Shown: positions 5,793 to 12,016 of the stretch, piece by piece | Layout: every line of letters starts with the position of its first letter | How positions within the stretch are numbered: position 1 is the first letter of the stretch | Assembly (NCBI GenBank): GCA_014860005.1 | Contig: JACZKP010000032.1 | Span: forward strand, 1-24,059 | Origin: Verrucomicrobiota bacterium | GTDB taxonomy: Bacteria; Verrucomicrobiota; Verrucomicrobiae; Limisphaerales; UBA11358 | DNA: 24,059 bases | Reading direction: 5' to 3' | The notes under the pieces: model-generated | What the model saw: the letters and a program-made list of their open reading frames with translations, nothing else | What the model was told of the DNA's origin: nothing | Databases searched by the model: none | Made by a program: the position numbers and the translations under genes

Positions 5793-7589
5793 TCACTGCT
5801 TTGCCCCCAAACACCACAGATTCGTCGTTCCACGCAGATAAACGCGTCCGTCCACCAACGCCGGACTCGCGTAGAACGCATCCTCCAATTTGATCCTCGC
5901 CGTTTCCTTGAACTCACGCGCCGCCTCAATGAGAAGGACGTGACCCTTGGCGCTGGCCAACAACAACTGGTCGCCAACGATGCTCGGGGAACCTTGGATT
6001 TCCATTTCGAGGTCGTGTTCCCAGAGCAGCTTGCCATCCTTCAAGTCGAAGCAGAACAACGCGCCCATGGTCAACACCGTAAAGACCAGTTCGCCGTTGC
6101 TGACCGGGCTGGTGATGTCGGGCGCCGGCTCTTCGGAGGACCAGGCCAGATGCGATTTCGTCACGTCACCCGCGCCGTCGGGACGGATGGCAAACAGACC
6201 CGCTGACGGGCTGGCAATTACGACCAAACCGCCGGTGAAAGTGGGCGACGGCGCGATTTCCCCCTCCATGATTTCCGCGCGCCACAGTTCATTGCCGTCC
6301 GTGAGTGAATGACTGATGGCCCACTGCAATGCCAGCGTGATGATCTGTGTTTTCCCCGCCGCCTCGACGATGATCGGTGAAGCCCACGAATCATGCACGG
6401 ATCGCGGACGTTCCCAGAACAACCGGCCCGTGGCGGTATCGAACGCCAGCAGTTTCGAGCCGCCGGGCGCGCCTTCATCTTGATCCAGTTGCACTATCAA
6501 TCGTCCCGGCCACACGGCCAGAGAAGTAGCATGGCCATACATATTCTTCGGCACGCCAATGTTCTTCGCCCACGCGATTGATCCGTCGAAGTTGAACGCT
6601 GCGAGATCGCCGTTGGCAAAGATGACGAACGCGCGCCGTCCGTCCGTGGCCATCGTGGGTGCGGCAAAGCCGGTCATCTCGGGAATATCCGGCTGCTTGG
6701 CCGGGCTGCCAGGAATCTTCTCGACCACGCGCTGCCACAGAAGCTGACCGGTGTTCGCGTCGTAGCAAACCACCTCGCGCTTCGCCGCGTCGCCGCCGGA
6801 TAGAAACACGCGATTGCTCCACACGATGGGCGAATTAAAGCCGCTCACCGGGACGGGTGATTTCCAAAGCACGTTGGCTTCGGCAGGCTCGGTCAATGCC
6901 AGTTTCGCGTCACCGACCGCGACACCACCGCCGTCCCAGCCGCGGAAGCGCGGCCAATTGGCTTGAAACTCGGCGAGCGTTGGCAGGGCCACAACCGACT
7001 CGTCTGCGGGACCGCGCCCCAGCAGTCTGTCGAGTTCGGCGGTGGATTGCGGCAGGGGCGAACGCGCGGTAACCGCAAGCGTGGCAAGACCGGCAAGCGC
7101 AACTGCACCGACGGTCACCACGCCCCAGCGGGATTGCGCGGCCAAGGCAAACCAGTGCTGCGGCGCTTCGACCCGGCGCTTCGGCAGGTAGGGTTGCGCC
7201 GATTGCTTGACGATGGTGCGTGCGGCGATGAGCAGCGCGGCCAATCCGCCGACCAACAGCCAGCCGCCGGTTTTATTGAGCGAGAGACGGCGCACATAGC
7301 GTTCGCGGAACTCCAGATCGAGCCGGCGAATCTCAGCCTTCACCGTTTCATCGGTCGGCGCCTCGCGCAATTGCTCCTTGAGCGCGAGCAGACGCGGCGA
7401 TTTCCACGGATCGCGCTCGGCCGCCGCCCAATGCTGGTAAAGCATCGTCGCGCTCACGAGCACGCAGAACAACGCGGCGATCCACATGGTCCAACTCAGT
7501 GAAGCGCCAAGGCGCGGAGGCGTAAAGGCGCGAGGTGACTCCCTCTGTGCGTCCTGGCGACTTTGCGTCTTGGCGTTTGAATCGGTCAT
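5793..7589 (-). CDS. Membrane-anchored PQQ-like beta-propeller
   Basis: About 598 residues. Residues about 33-52 form a first membrane segment, followed by a charged helical stretch (LKEQLREAPTDETVKAEIRR region) and two more membrane segments (GGWLLVGGLAALLIAARTIV; VVTVGAVALAGLATLAVTA). The rest is a PQQ-like beta-propeller that opens with NWPRFRG and carries repeated blades such as CYDANTGQLLWQR, AFDTATGRLFWERP and CFDLKDGKLLWEHD. The propeller probably lies outside the cytoplasmic membrane. I chose the ATG at 7589; 18 further upstream residues are open but not needed. Residues about 4-29 come from a repeat at 7505-7575. It is the last gene of the minus-strand redox cluster. Real PQQ binding is uncertain: the fold is also used by BamB-like scaffolds. 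Confidence 0.88.
   Translation of the reverse strand: MTDSNAKTQSRQDAQRESPRAFTPPRLGASLSWTMWIAALFCVLVSATMLYQHWAAAERDPWKSPRLLALKEQLREAPTDETVKAEIRRLDLEFRERYVRRLSLNKTGGWLLVGGLAALLIAARTIVKQSAQPYLPKRRVEAPQHWFALAAQSRWGVVTVGAVALAGLATLAVTARSPLPQSTAELDRLLGRGPADESVVALPTLAEFQANWPRFRGWDGGGVAVGDAKLALTEPAEANVLWKSPVPVSGFNSPIVWSNRVFLSGGDAAKREVVCYDANTGQLLWQRVVEKIPGSPAKQPDIPEMTGFAAPTMATDGRRAFVIFANGDLAAFNFDGSIAWAKNIGVPKNMYGHATSLAVWPGRLIVQLDQDEGAPGGSKLLAFDTATGRLFWERPRSVHDSWASPIIVEAAGKTQIITLALQWAISHSLTDGNELWRAEIMEGEIAPSPTFTGGLVVIASPSAGLFAIRPDGAGDVTKSHLAWSSEEPAPDITSPVSNGELVFTVLTMGALFCFDLKDGKLLWEHDLEMEIQGSPSIVGDQLLLASAKGHVLLIEAAREFKETARIKLEDAFYASPALVDGRVYLRGTTNLWCLGAKQ
7505..7575. repeat. Type H palindrome in 5' coding region
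   Basis: Inverted arms CGCCAAGGCG (7505-7514) and CGTCTTGGCG (7566-7575), with one mismatch, enclose sequence that is read in frame as part of the N-terminus of the membrane propeller (NAKTQSRQDAQR...). A related element is at 15971-16061. Confidence 0.75.
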
Positions 7590-7614
7590 GCAGTGTGTGT
7601 GACGCTCGCCCTCC

Positions 7615-7710
7615 CCATGAACCTGACCGCAGAGCGCGGACAACCTTGTCCGCGAGTTCCGTTCCCATCGGTTCGCGCGGACTCAGCGGTCCGCGCTCCG
7701 GGGTTCATGG
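7615..7710. repeat. Type G palindromic repeat
   Basis: The outer arms CCATGAAC (7615-7622) and GTTCATGG (7703-7710) enclose second arms GAGCGCGGAC (7632-7641) and GTCCGCGCTC (7689-7698), plus internal palindromic sequence. It lies just upstream of the membrane propeller start and is the first of three unlike repeats filling 7590-8094. Confidence 0.85.
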
Positions 7711-7760
7711 CCCCCGTGCGCGATTTCAAGTCGTCAAACCTGCCCATGAATCGTCCACTG

Positions 7761-7831
7761 GTAGCCGCCGACGTGAGGAGGCGGAGCGCGCTGCGATTCA
7801 ACAGATTTCGACTCCTTACGTCGGCGGCTAC
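7761..7831. repeat. Type F palindromic repeat
   Basis: Inverted 20-bp arms with one mismatch, GTAGCCGCCGACGTGAGGAG at 7761-7780 and its complement at 7812-7831, around a 31-base spacer. It is non-coding. A degraded relative may be at 17621-17651. Confidence 0.9.
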
Positions 7832-7870
7832 GGTTCTGGGCTTGAAAGCGCGAACTTTAGCTCGGGGAAT

Positions 7871-8020
7871 TCTCACCCCAACCCTCTCCCCCAGGGAGAG
7901 GGGCCAGCATCGGAAGATTTCGTGTAAATCCAGCGGCTGCCGGGCAATCGTGGCGCTCCGTACCGTAATGAGATGACGAACGTTTCTCCCTCTCCCCGGG
8001 GGAGAGGATTGGGGTGAGGG
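7871..8020. repeat. Type A palindrome, long form
   Basis: Two inverted half-sites (7871-7903 and 7985-8020), each a small CCTCTCCC/GGGAGAGG hairpin, with outer arms that pair as TCACCCCAACCCTCTCC against GGAGAGGATTGGGGTGA. The spacer is about 81 bp. Its layout matches 3658-3784, although the spacer sequences look unrelated. Confidence 0.92.
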
Positions 8021-8094
8021 CGAGTGTAAAGCCATTCCGCAGCACTCCGGCCTCATCGAGAATAAATTTGATCCACTCTGGTTCACGTTCAGAT

Positions 8095-9549
8095 TCACGT
8101 TGGTTGCGAAATCACTCTTGGTTGCGGCAATTCACTCGCCGGCATCTGGCCGATTCTTACCATCTCCTGCGGACACGAGCGGAAACAACGCGCGCAGGCG
8201 AAGCACGCGCCCCGATCCGGCTCGAAATCCGTCCGCCGCGTGCGCAGCGAGAGGCTCACCAGCTTGACGCCCAGTACCAATCCCACCCAGCCGCCGAACA
8301 ACAGGCAGGCCAGCTTAAACCGCTCGCGCCAGTTGGCGGCGGCGAGCAGCAACGCTTCCGGATCATGCTCGGCGCGTTGCAGCGCGAGGGTCTGCGGCGT
8401 CATCACGCCGTAGTCCACGGACGACTTTTTTTGGTTAAGGTAACGCTCGGCCAGTTCGACCGTGGGATTCAACTTCGCCATCGGCACCGCGAGTTGACTG
8501 CCGATCCACGCGCCGCTGGCGATCAGCCCCGGCACGAGCAGCACGAGCCAGCCGAGTCGCCGACGTTCGGGCGCGAGGAATTTTGGTTCGACCGTGCCCG
8601 GCGTCGGCTCGCGCATCGCGCCATAGGGACAGGAATGTTCACAGAGCTGACATTGCGTGCAGATGTCGGGTGTGACGCGCACCCGCCATTTCGAGGCGAG
8701 CGAGGCGACTTTCAGCAACGCCCCGTAAGGACACAGGAAGCGGCAATAGGGTCGGCCCACAAACATGCCAATGAGCAACGTCGCCACCGCCATTGCGACG
8801 AGCAGCGACGGTCCGTTGAGCCGGAAGATCGGCACGATGGGATCATAACGGCAAATCGGAAAGCCCGTGCCCGTGGCGGCGAACGCGAGGCCGAAGCCGA
8901 GAAAGAGAAACGGAATCACGCCCAGGGTGTGCTCCAGCCAGGCCGGAACTTTGACGGGTTTGATCAGGACCAAGTCTTGCAATGCGCCGTGCGGACAGAC
9001 GCCCGAACAGAACGCGCGTCCCGCAAACAGCGCAAATACCAGTGGGATGGCGAAAAACGCCGTGACCACCAGCGGCACGGTGTAGTTCGGATCGAACAGT
9101 CCGAGGATGACGTTTTGCGGCGCGCCGATGGCGCACACACAGCCTTTCCGCCAGAAACCGAAATAGGCGAGGGAGAAGATCGAGAGCCAGAACAGGCCGC
9201 GCCGCGAGCGTTTCCGGTAGATCAACCAAACGGCCAGCGACATTGCGCCGACCAGCACCGCCACATCGAGATAATGCAGCCACAACGCCCGCACCGGCGG
9301 CGTGGTGGTGGTGGGGAGTTCGTGGTTCGTTTCGCTGAAATCGGGCGGCGGGAAACGCGGTTCGGCGAAGGCGGTGGTCAGCGTGAAAATCAGGACGAGC
9401 AACGCCCATCCAAGTCGAAAGTGGGCAGGTGAGAAAGTGGGAAAGTGGACGTTGATACCGTAGCGGCCTTTCTCACTTTCCCACTTTCCCACTTTCCCAA
9501 CTGCGGAGTGCGTTGATACGGAAGGTCGCATTTGCCTGTCAGTGCGCAT
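8095..9549 (-). CDS. NapH/NosR-like membrane polyferredoxin
   Basis: A 484-residue integral membrane Fe-S protein, expected to pass electrons between the membrane and the Tat-exported ferredoxin encoded immediately upstream. Several membrane segments are visible (about 50-60, 95-115, 155-175, 205-225, 250-266, 335-355, 410-432). It has a CVC motif (137-139), two NapH/NosR-type Cx3CP motifs (C181/C185 and C269/C273) and two 4Fe-4S motifs (C297/300/303/307 and C449/452/455/459). The start at 9549 overlaps the previous stop by 11 bases and has AAGGAG 4 bases upstream; ATG 9531 is an alternative. Residues about 15-35 (GKVGKWESEKG...) are repeat-derived and precede the first hydrophobic segment (LGWALLVLIFTLTTAFA). 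The electron donor and acceptor are unknown. Confidence 0.9.
   Translation of the reverse strand: MRTDRQMRPSVSTHSAVGKVGKWESEKGRYGINVHFPTFSPAHFRLGWALLVLIFTLTTAFAEPRFPPPDFSETNHELPTTTTPPVRALWLHYLDVAVLVGAMSLAVWLIYRKRSRRGLFWLSIFSLAYFGFWRKGCVCAIGAPQNVILGLFDPNYTVPLVVTAFFAIPLVFALFAGRAFCSGVCPHGALQDLVLIKPVKVPAWLEHTLGVIPFLFLGFGLAFAATGTGFPICRYDPIVPIFRLNGPSLLVAMAVATLLIGMFVGRPYCRFLCPYGALLKVASLASKWRVRVTPDICTQCQLCEHSCPYGAMREPTPGTVEPKFLAPERRRLGWLVLLVPGLIASGAWIGSQLAVPMAKLNPTVELAERYLNQKKSSVDYGVMTPQTLALQRAEHDPEALLLAAANWRERFKLACLLFGGWVGLVLGVKLVSLSLRTRRTDFEPDRGACFACARCFRSCPQEMVRIGQMPASELPQPRVISQPT
9431..9501. repeat. GAAAGTGG/CCACTTTC palindrome in 5' coding region
   Basis: GAGAAAGTGGGAAAGTG at 9431-9447 faces a tandem CACTTTCCC tract at 9474-9501. 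It lies in frame in the N-terminal part of the membrane polyferredoxin, giving the GKVGKWESEK stretch. The multiple CACTTTCCC units suggest replication slippage. Confidence 0.8.
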
Positions 9550-10111
9550 GCGTCTCCTTGAGCAAATACGGCTGGCTGGCGGGCACGCGCACGAAGGCGT
9601 CGCCGGGACAGGTGCGGGCGATGGCGCACTCATTGCAGCGCACGCAGCGGTCGTGGCGGATTTGCAGAAAGAACGAGCCGTTACCAAACCGATTGCAGCC
9701 CTCGACACATTTCGCACAGCCGATGCAGAGGTCTTCGTCAATCGAGTATTCGTAATAGGGATCTTCGATGAACGTGCGCTTGATGGCGGCGGTGGGACAA
9801 AGCTGGTTCTCGGCAGCCGTGGTGAGTGCGTTCGGCTCCGGCTCGAAGTAACCGGTGCAAAGATTGCAGTAACCGCAGATCGCGTAAGAGTGAACGCACT
9901 TCACCGCGGATTGTTCGAGCACGCACTCGGTGGCGCAATTGCCGCAGCGCACACATTTCTGCGGATCAATCTGCCAGACCCACGCGTCGGCGTTGCTGCG
10001 CCCGGCCAGCACGCCGCCCAGCGCGCCCAGCCCGGTCATGGCGGCGATGCGCGCGCCGTTGCGCAAAAATGACCGGCGACTGGTTGGCTCGTTGGCTGGC
10101 TTGTCTTTCAT
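9539..10111 (-). CDS. Tat-exported four-cluster ferredoxin (NapG/MauM-like)
   Basis: A 190-residue protein with a twin-arginine signal (SRRSFLRNG followed by hydrophobic residues to about 35) and then four cysteine groups: C53/56/59/63, C72/79/82/85 with C105, C129/132/135/139, and C156/159/162/168. This matches periplasmic NapG/MauM-type polyferredoxins, which pair with NapH-like membrane proteins. The next gene is exactly such a protein, and its start overlaps this stop by 11 bases. There is no strong Shine-Dalgarno sequence. A 165-bp type C element lies 22 bp upstream, between this gene and the NHL gene. Confidence 0.92.
   Translation of the reverse strand: MKDKPANEPTSRRSFLRNGARIAAMTGLGALGGVLAGRSNADAWVWQIDPQKCVRCGNCATECVLEQSAVKCVHSYAICGYCNLCTGYFEPEPNALTTAAENQLCPTAAIKRTFIEDPYYEYSIDEDLCIGCAKCVEGCNRFGNGSFFLQIRHDRCVRCNECAIARTCPGDAFVRVPASQPYLLKETHAH
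9554..9559 (-). promoter_or_regulatory. Shine-Dalgarno of the membrane polyferredoxin
   Basis: AAGGAG on the minus strand, 4 bases before the ATG at 9549 and inside the end of the ferredoxin gene. It supports translational coupling and the choice of 9549 over the longer open frame that begins at 9741. Confidence 0.65.
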
Positions 10112-10132
10112 AGTCTAGCTGCGAAGGAACGC

Positions 10133-10297
10133 GAAGCTTTGGAGTGCGCGGACTTGTCCGCGCTTTTGGCAGGCGACTTGTCGCCGTCGAATGAAAGCGG
10201 GCGTCCCGTATTGCCCTCGGCCCTCTGAACGCGGGCCTGCTTTGGCGACAAGTCGCCAAAGCAATCAAAGCGGTGACAAGTCACCGCACTCCAAAGC
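10133..10297. repeat. Type C element, second full copy
   Basis: Starts GAAGCTTTGGAGTGCG and ends CGCACTCCAAAGC, with the same internal palindromes as 4856-5023 (GCGCGGACTTGTCCGCGC, GGCGACTTGTCGCC, GGCGACAAGTCGCC, GCGGTGACAAGTCACCGC). The palindromes are conserved while the centre differs. It splits the NHL gene from the ferredoxin gene within an otherwise tight gene set. Confidence 0.92.
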
Positions 10298-10316
10298 GCT
10301 GTGGTTCGGCGCGCGT

Positions 10317-11339
10317 TCATACTTTGCGCTTCATCACCCGCACCTCGCCGGTGACGTAATCCAGAATGAAAACCCGCCCTTGCGCATCCGCCACCGCGTC
10401 CAGCCCACCTTGCGTGCAATCGCCCAAACCCCGACTCGCACAGGCTTTCGCGTTTTCCGGGAACGATTCCGTCCCGGCGACAACCGACTCGAACTCGCCT
10501 TGCGCGCTGTAAATCTTCACGCGCGGCAGACCCTTCTCGCAGGTAATGAATCGCCCGTCCGGTAACAACGCGAGATTGATGGGATTACAGCAGCCGCAGA
10601 AATTCTTGATGCCCATGCCGGGTTGACCCCAGGCCAGCACAAAGTCGCCGTCCACGGAATAGGCTTCAACGCGGTGGCGTCCGGGATTGTTGACACGCAA
10701 CAGCCCGTCCGGCGCCAACCTCACGTTCAGGTGCGGACTCGGCAGAATGAAACCGGGAACGTTGCGCTCGCGGTCACGCGCGCCCAGACGGCCCAAGAGT
10801 TTGCCGGCGCGATCATAACGCAGCAGCACCCGATTGCCGGCGTCGGCCGCGATCACTTCGTCCTTCACAAGCGCGAGACCGGTGAACCAGGTTTTCCGCG
10901 CCGGTGAATCCCACGTTGCCTGGCGTTGCCCTTTGGCGTTGAAGACTTCGATGTGATCGCGCAGGCCGATGTAAATCAAACCTTCTTCCGAGACAGCCAA
11001 AGCGCGAGCCGGCTCCGTGAGGGCGATTTCCAATCCACGCTCTCCGTCGGCGCTGAAGCTTGTGACGTAATTCCCCGAAGCGACGAGCAGTTGTCCATCC
11101 GGCGCCAGAGCGAGCCGACGGGCCTCCGGATGGGGCGAGCGCCATCGCCGGATTTCCTCATGCGAGATCAACTTGGGATCGGTTTTTTCCAGATGCGAAA
11201 CATCGTAGGCGAAGGGATTCGGCCTGGCTCTTTGAGCGGACGCCCTGGCCGCAACACCGACGGTGGCAACCACAGCCGCGGCCCGCGCCGCATCACGGAA
11301 AAACTCGCGCCTATCGAACAGTTGGAATTCCTTTTTCAT
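10317..11339 (-). CDS. Tat-exported NHL-repeat beta-propeller with CGCC motif
   Basis: A 340-residue protein. DRREFFRDAARAAAVVATVG is a Tat signal with likely cleavage near ARASA-QR. The rest forms NHL/SMP30-like propeller blades (for example PDGQLLVASGNYVTSF, PDGLLRVNNPGRHRVEAYS, PDGRFITCEKGLPRVKIYS). The C-terminal third has NFCGCCNP, FITCEKG, KACAS and GDCTQGG, so several cysteines could bind metal or form disulfides. The ATG at 11339 has GGAGG 5 bases upstream and overlaps the preceding gene's TGA as ATGA, which indicates coupling. The longer open frame to 11438 is not needed. Its role is probably as an extracytoplasmic partner of the polyferredoxins; no substrate can be named. Confidence 0.87.
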   Translation of the reverse strand: MKKEFQLFDRREFFRDAARAAAVVATVGVAARASAQRARPNPFAYDVSHLEKTDPKLISHEEIRRWRSPHPEARRLALAPDGQLLVASGNYVTSFSADGERGLEIALTEPARALAVSEEGLIYIGLRDHIEVFNAKGQRQATWDSPARKTWFTGLALVKDEVIAADAGNRVLLRYDRAGKLLGRLGARDRERNVPGFILPSPHLNVRLAPDGLLRVNNPGRHRVEAYSVDGDFVLAWGQPGMGIKNFCGCCNPINLALLPDGRFITCEKGLPRVKIYSAQGEFESVVAGTESFPENAKACASRGLGDCTQGGLDAVADAQGRVFILDYVTGEVRVMKRKV

Positions 11340-11578
11340 GACGGCCTCCGATGGGTGGCGTGTTTGAAGGAAAGGGCTTGTGGCAGTCCACAATTCCCGA
11401 CGACTCCGCAGCCGCGACAGAAGCCGCGGTTGACGCACGTCTGGCCTGCCAGTGGTGTGCCCCGTTTCCGCACCAACACCGCCGACACTGCCGCCAATCC
11501 GGCCAGCAGCGCGTAACGTGCGCTACCGCGGAAAAACTCACGCCGGTTGGCCGGCTCGTTGGTTTGTGCAGGCTTCAT
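11336..11578 (-). CDS. Small Tat-signal four-cysteine protein
   Basis: An 80-residue protein. ANRREFFRGSARYALLAGLA is a twin-arginine signal closely resembling that of the ferredoxin two genes downstream. The short mature part carries C48, C54, C57 and C63 in the pattern Cx5Cx2Cx5C, followed by a His/Arg-rich tail. Four closely spaced cysteines behind a Tat signal suggest a folded, cofactor-bearing (perhaps Fe-S) mini-protein. Its TGA overlaps the NHL start (ATGA), so it is the first gene of a coupled pair. I do not know a named family. It could alternatively be an adaptor that exports a partner protein. Confidence 0.75.
   Translation of the reverse strand: MKPAQTNEPANRREFFRGSARYALLAGLAAVSAVLVRKRGTPLAGQTCVNRGFCRGCGVVGNCGLPQALSFKHATHRRPS
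11345..11349 (-). promoter_or_regulatory. Shine-Dalgarno of the NHL propeller gene
   Basis: GGAGG on the minus strand, 5 bases before the ATG at 11339 and inside the end of the four-cysteine gene. It fixes the start at 11339. Confidence 0.65.
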
Positions 11579-11800
11579 CGTCGTTTTGCGGACGGTTCAA
11601 CTCAATACCCAACACCCCTCGCGCCTAAGCGAGGAACATCAGCCCGGACTTCACCGAAACCTTGCCCTCGCAACGAGCAGGCTGCTTGTGCGGTTTTGGC
11701 AAAGGCTAAACTTATTTTGTTCCGGCAAGCTTGATTTGAGTCAACCTCTGCGCAGGACAGACGGCGGGTAATGCCCCCGTCTGGCCAGGCAAAAACGTTC

Positions 11801-11933
11801 GTAGCGCAGGTTTCCAACCTGCCGTATCGCGGATTTCCAATCCGCCGGCCTTGGAAAGCGCCGGCGTTTCCGAGCGTTCGGCCGGTCTGCCGAATGGAAT
11901 TCGGCGATACCGCAGATTGGAAATCTGCGCTAC
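11801..11933. repeat. Type D palindromic repeat
   Basis: GTAGCGCAGGTTTCCAACCT starts the left half at 11801. The right half ends at 11933 with GATTGGAAATCTGCGCTAC, the near-exact complement. Inner segments also mirror each other (GGATTTCCAATCC; GAATGGAATTC). It is about 133 bp and non-coding. It lies in the 438-bp gap 11579-12016, in which I see no gene. Confidence 0.9.
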
Positions 11934-12016
11934 AGCCGGGTAAGACTGAGGCATTACGACGGCGCGCCTGTCTCCCTTTTCCCTGGTTTTGGGATGGAGA
12001 CCGGCGAGCGGCCCTC

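Noticed and set aside
4804..5817. Minus-strand open frame of 337 codons
   Set aside because: It is made up mostly of translated type C and CAACCCC repeats and overlaps the credible plus-strand membrane protein.
8014..9432. Plus-strand open frame of 472 codons
   Set aside because: Antisense to the NapH/NosR-like gene, which has clear Fe-S motifs and membrane segments. The plus frame is a Gln/Arg/His-rich shadow.
9550..9741. N-terminal extension of the membrane polyferredoxin
   Set aside because: It would lie entirely within the ferredoxin gene. AAGGAG before the ATG at 9549 and the operon overlap favour the shorter protein.
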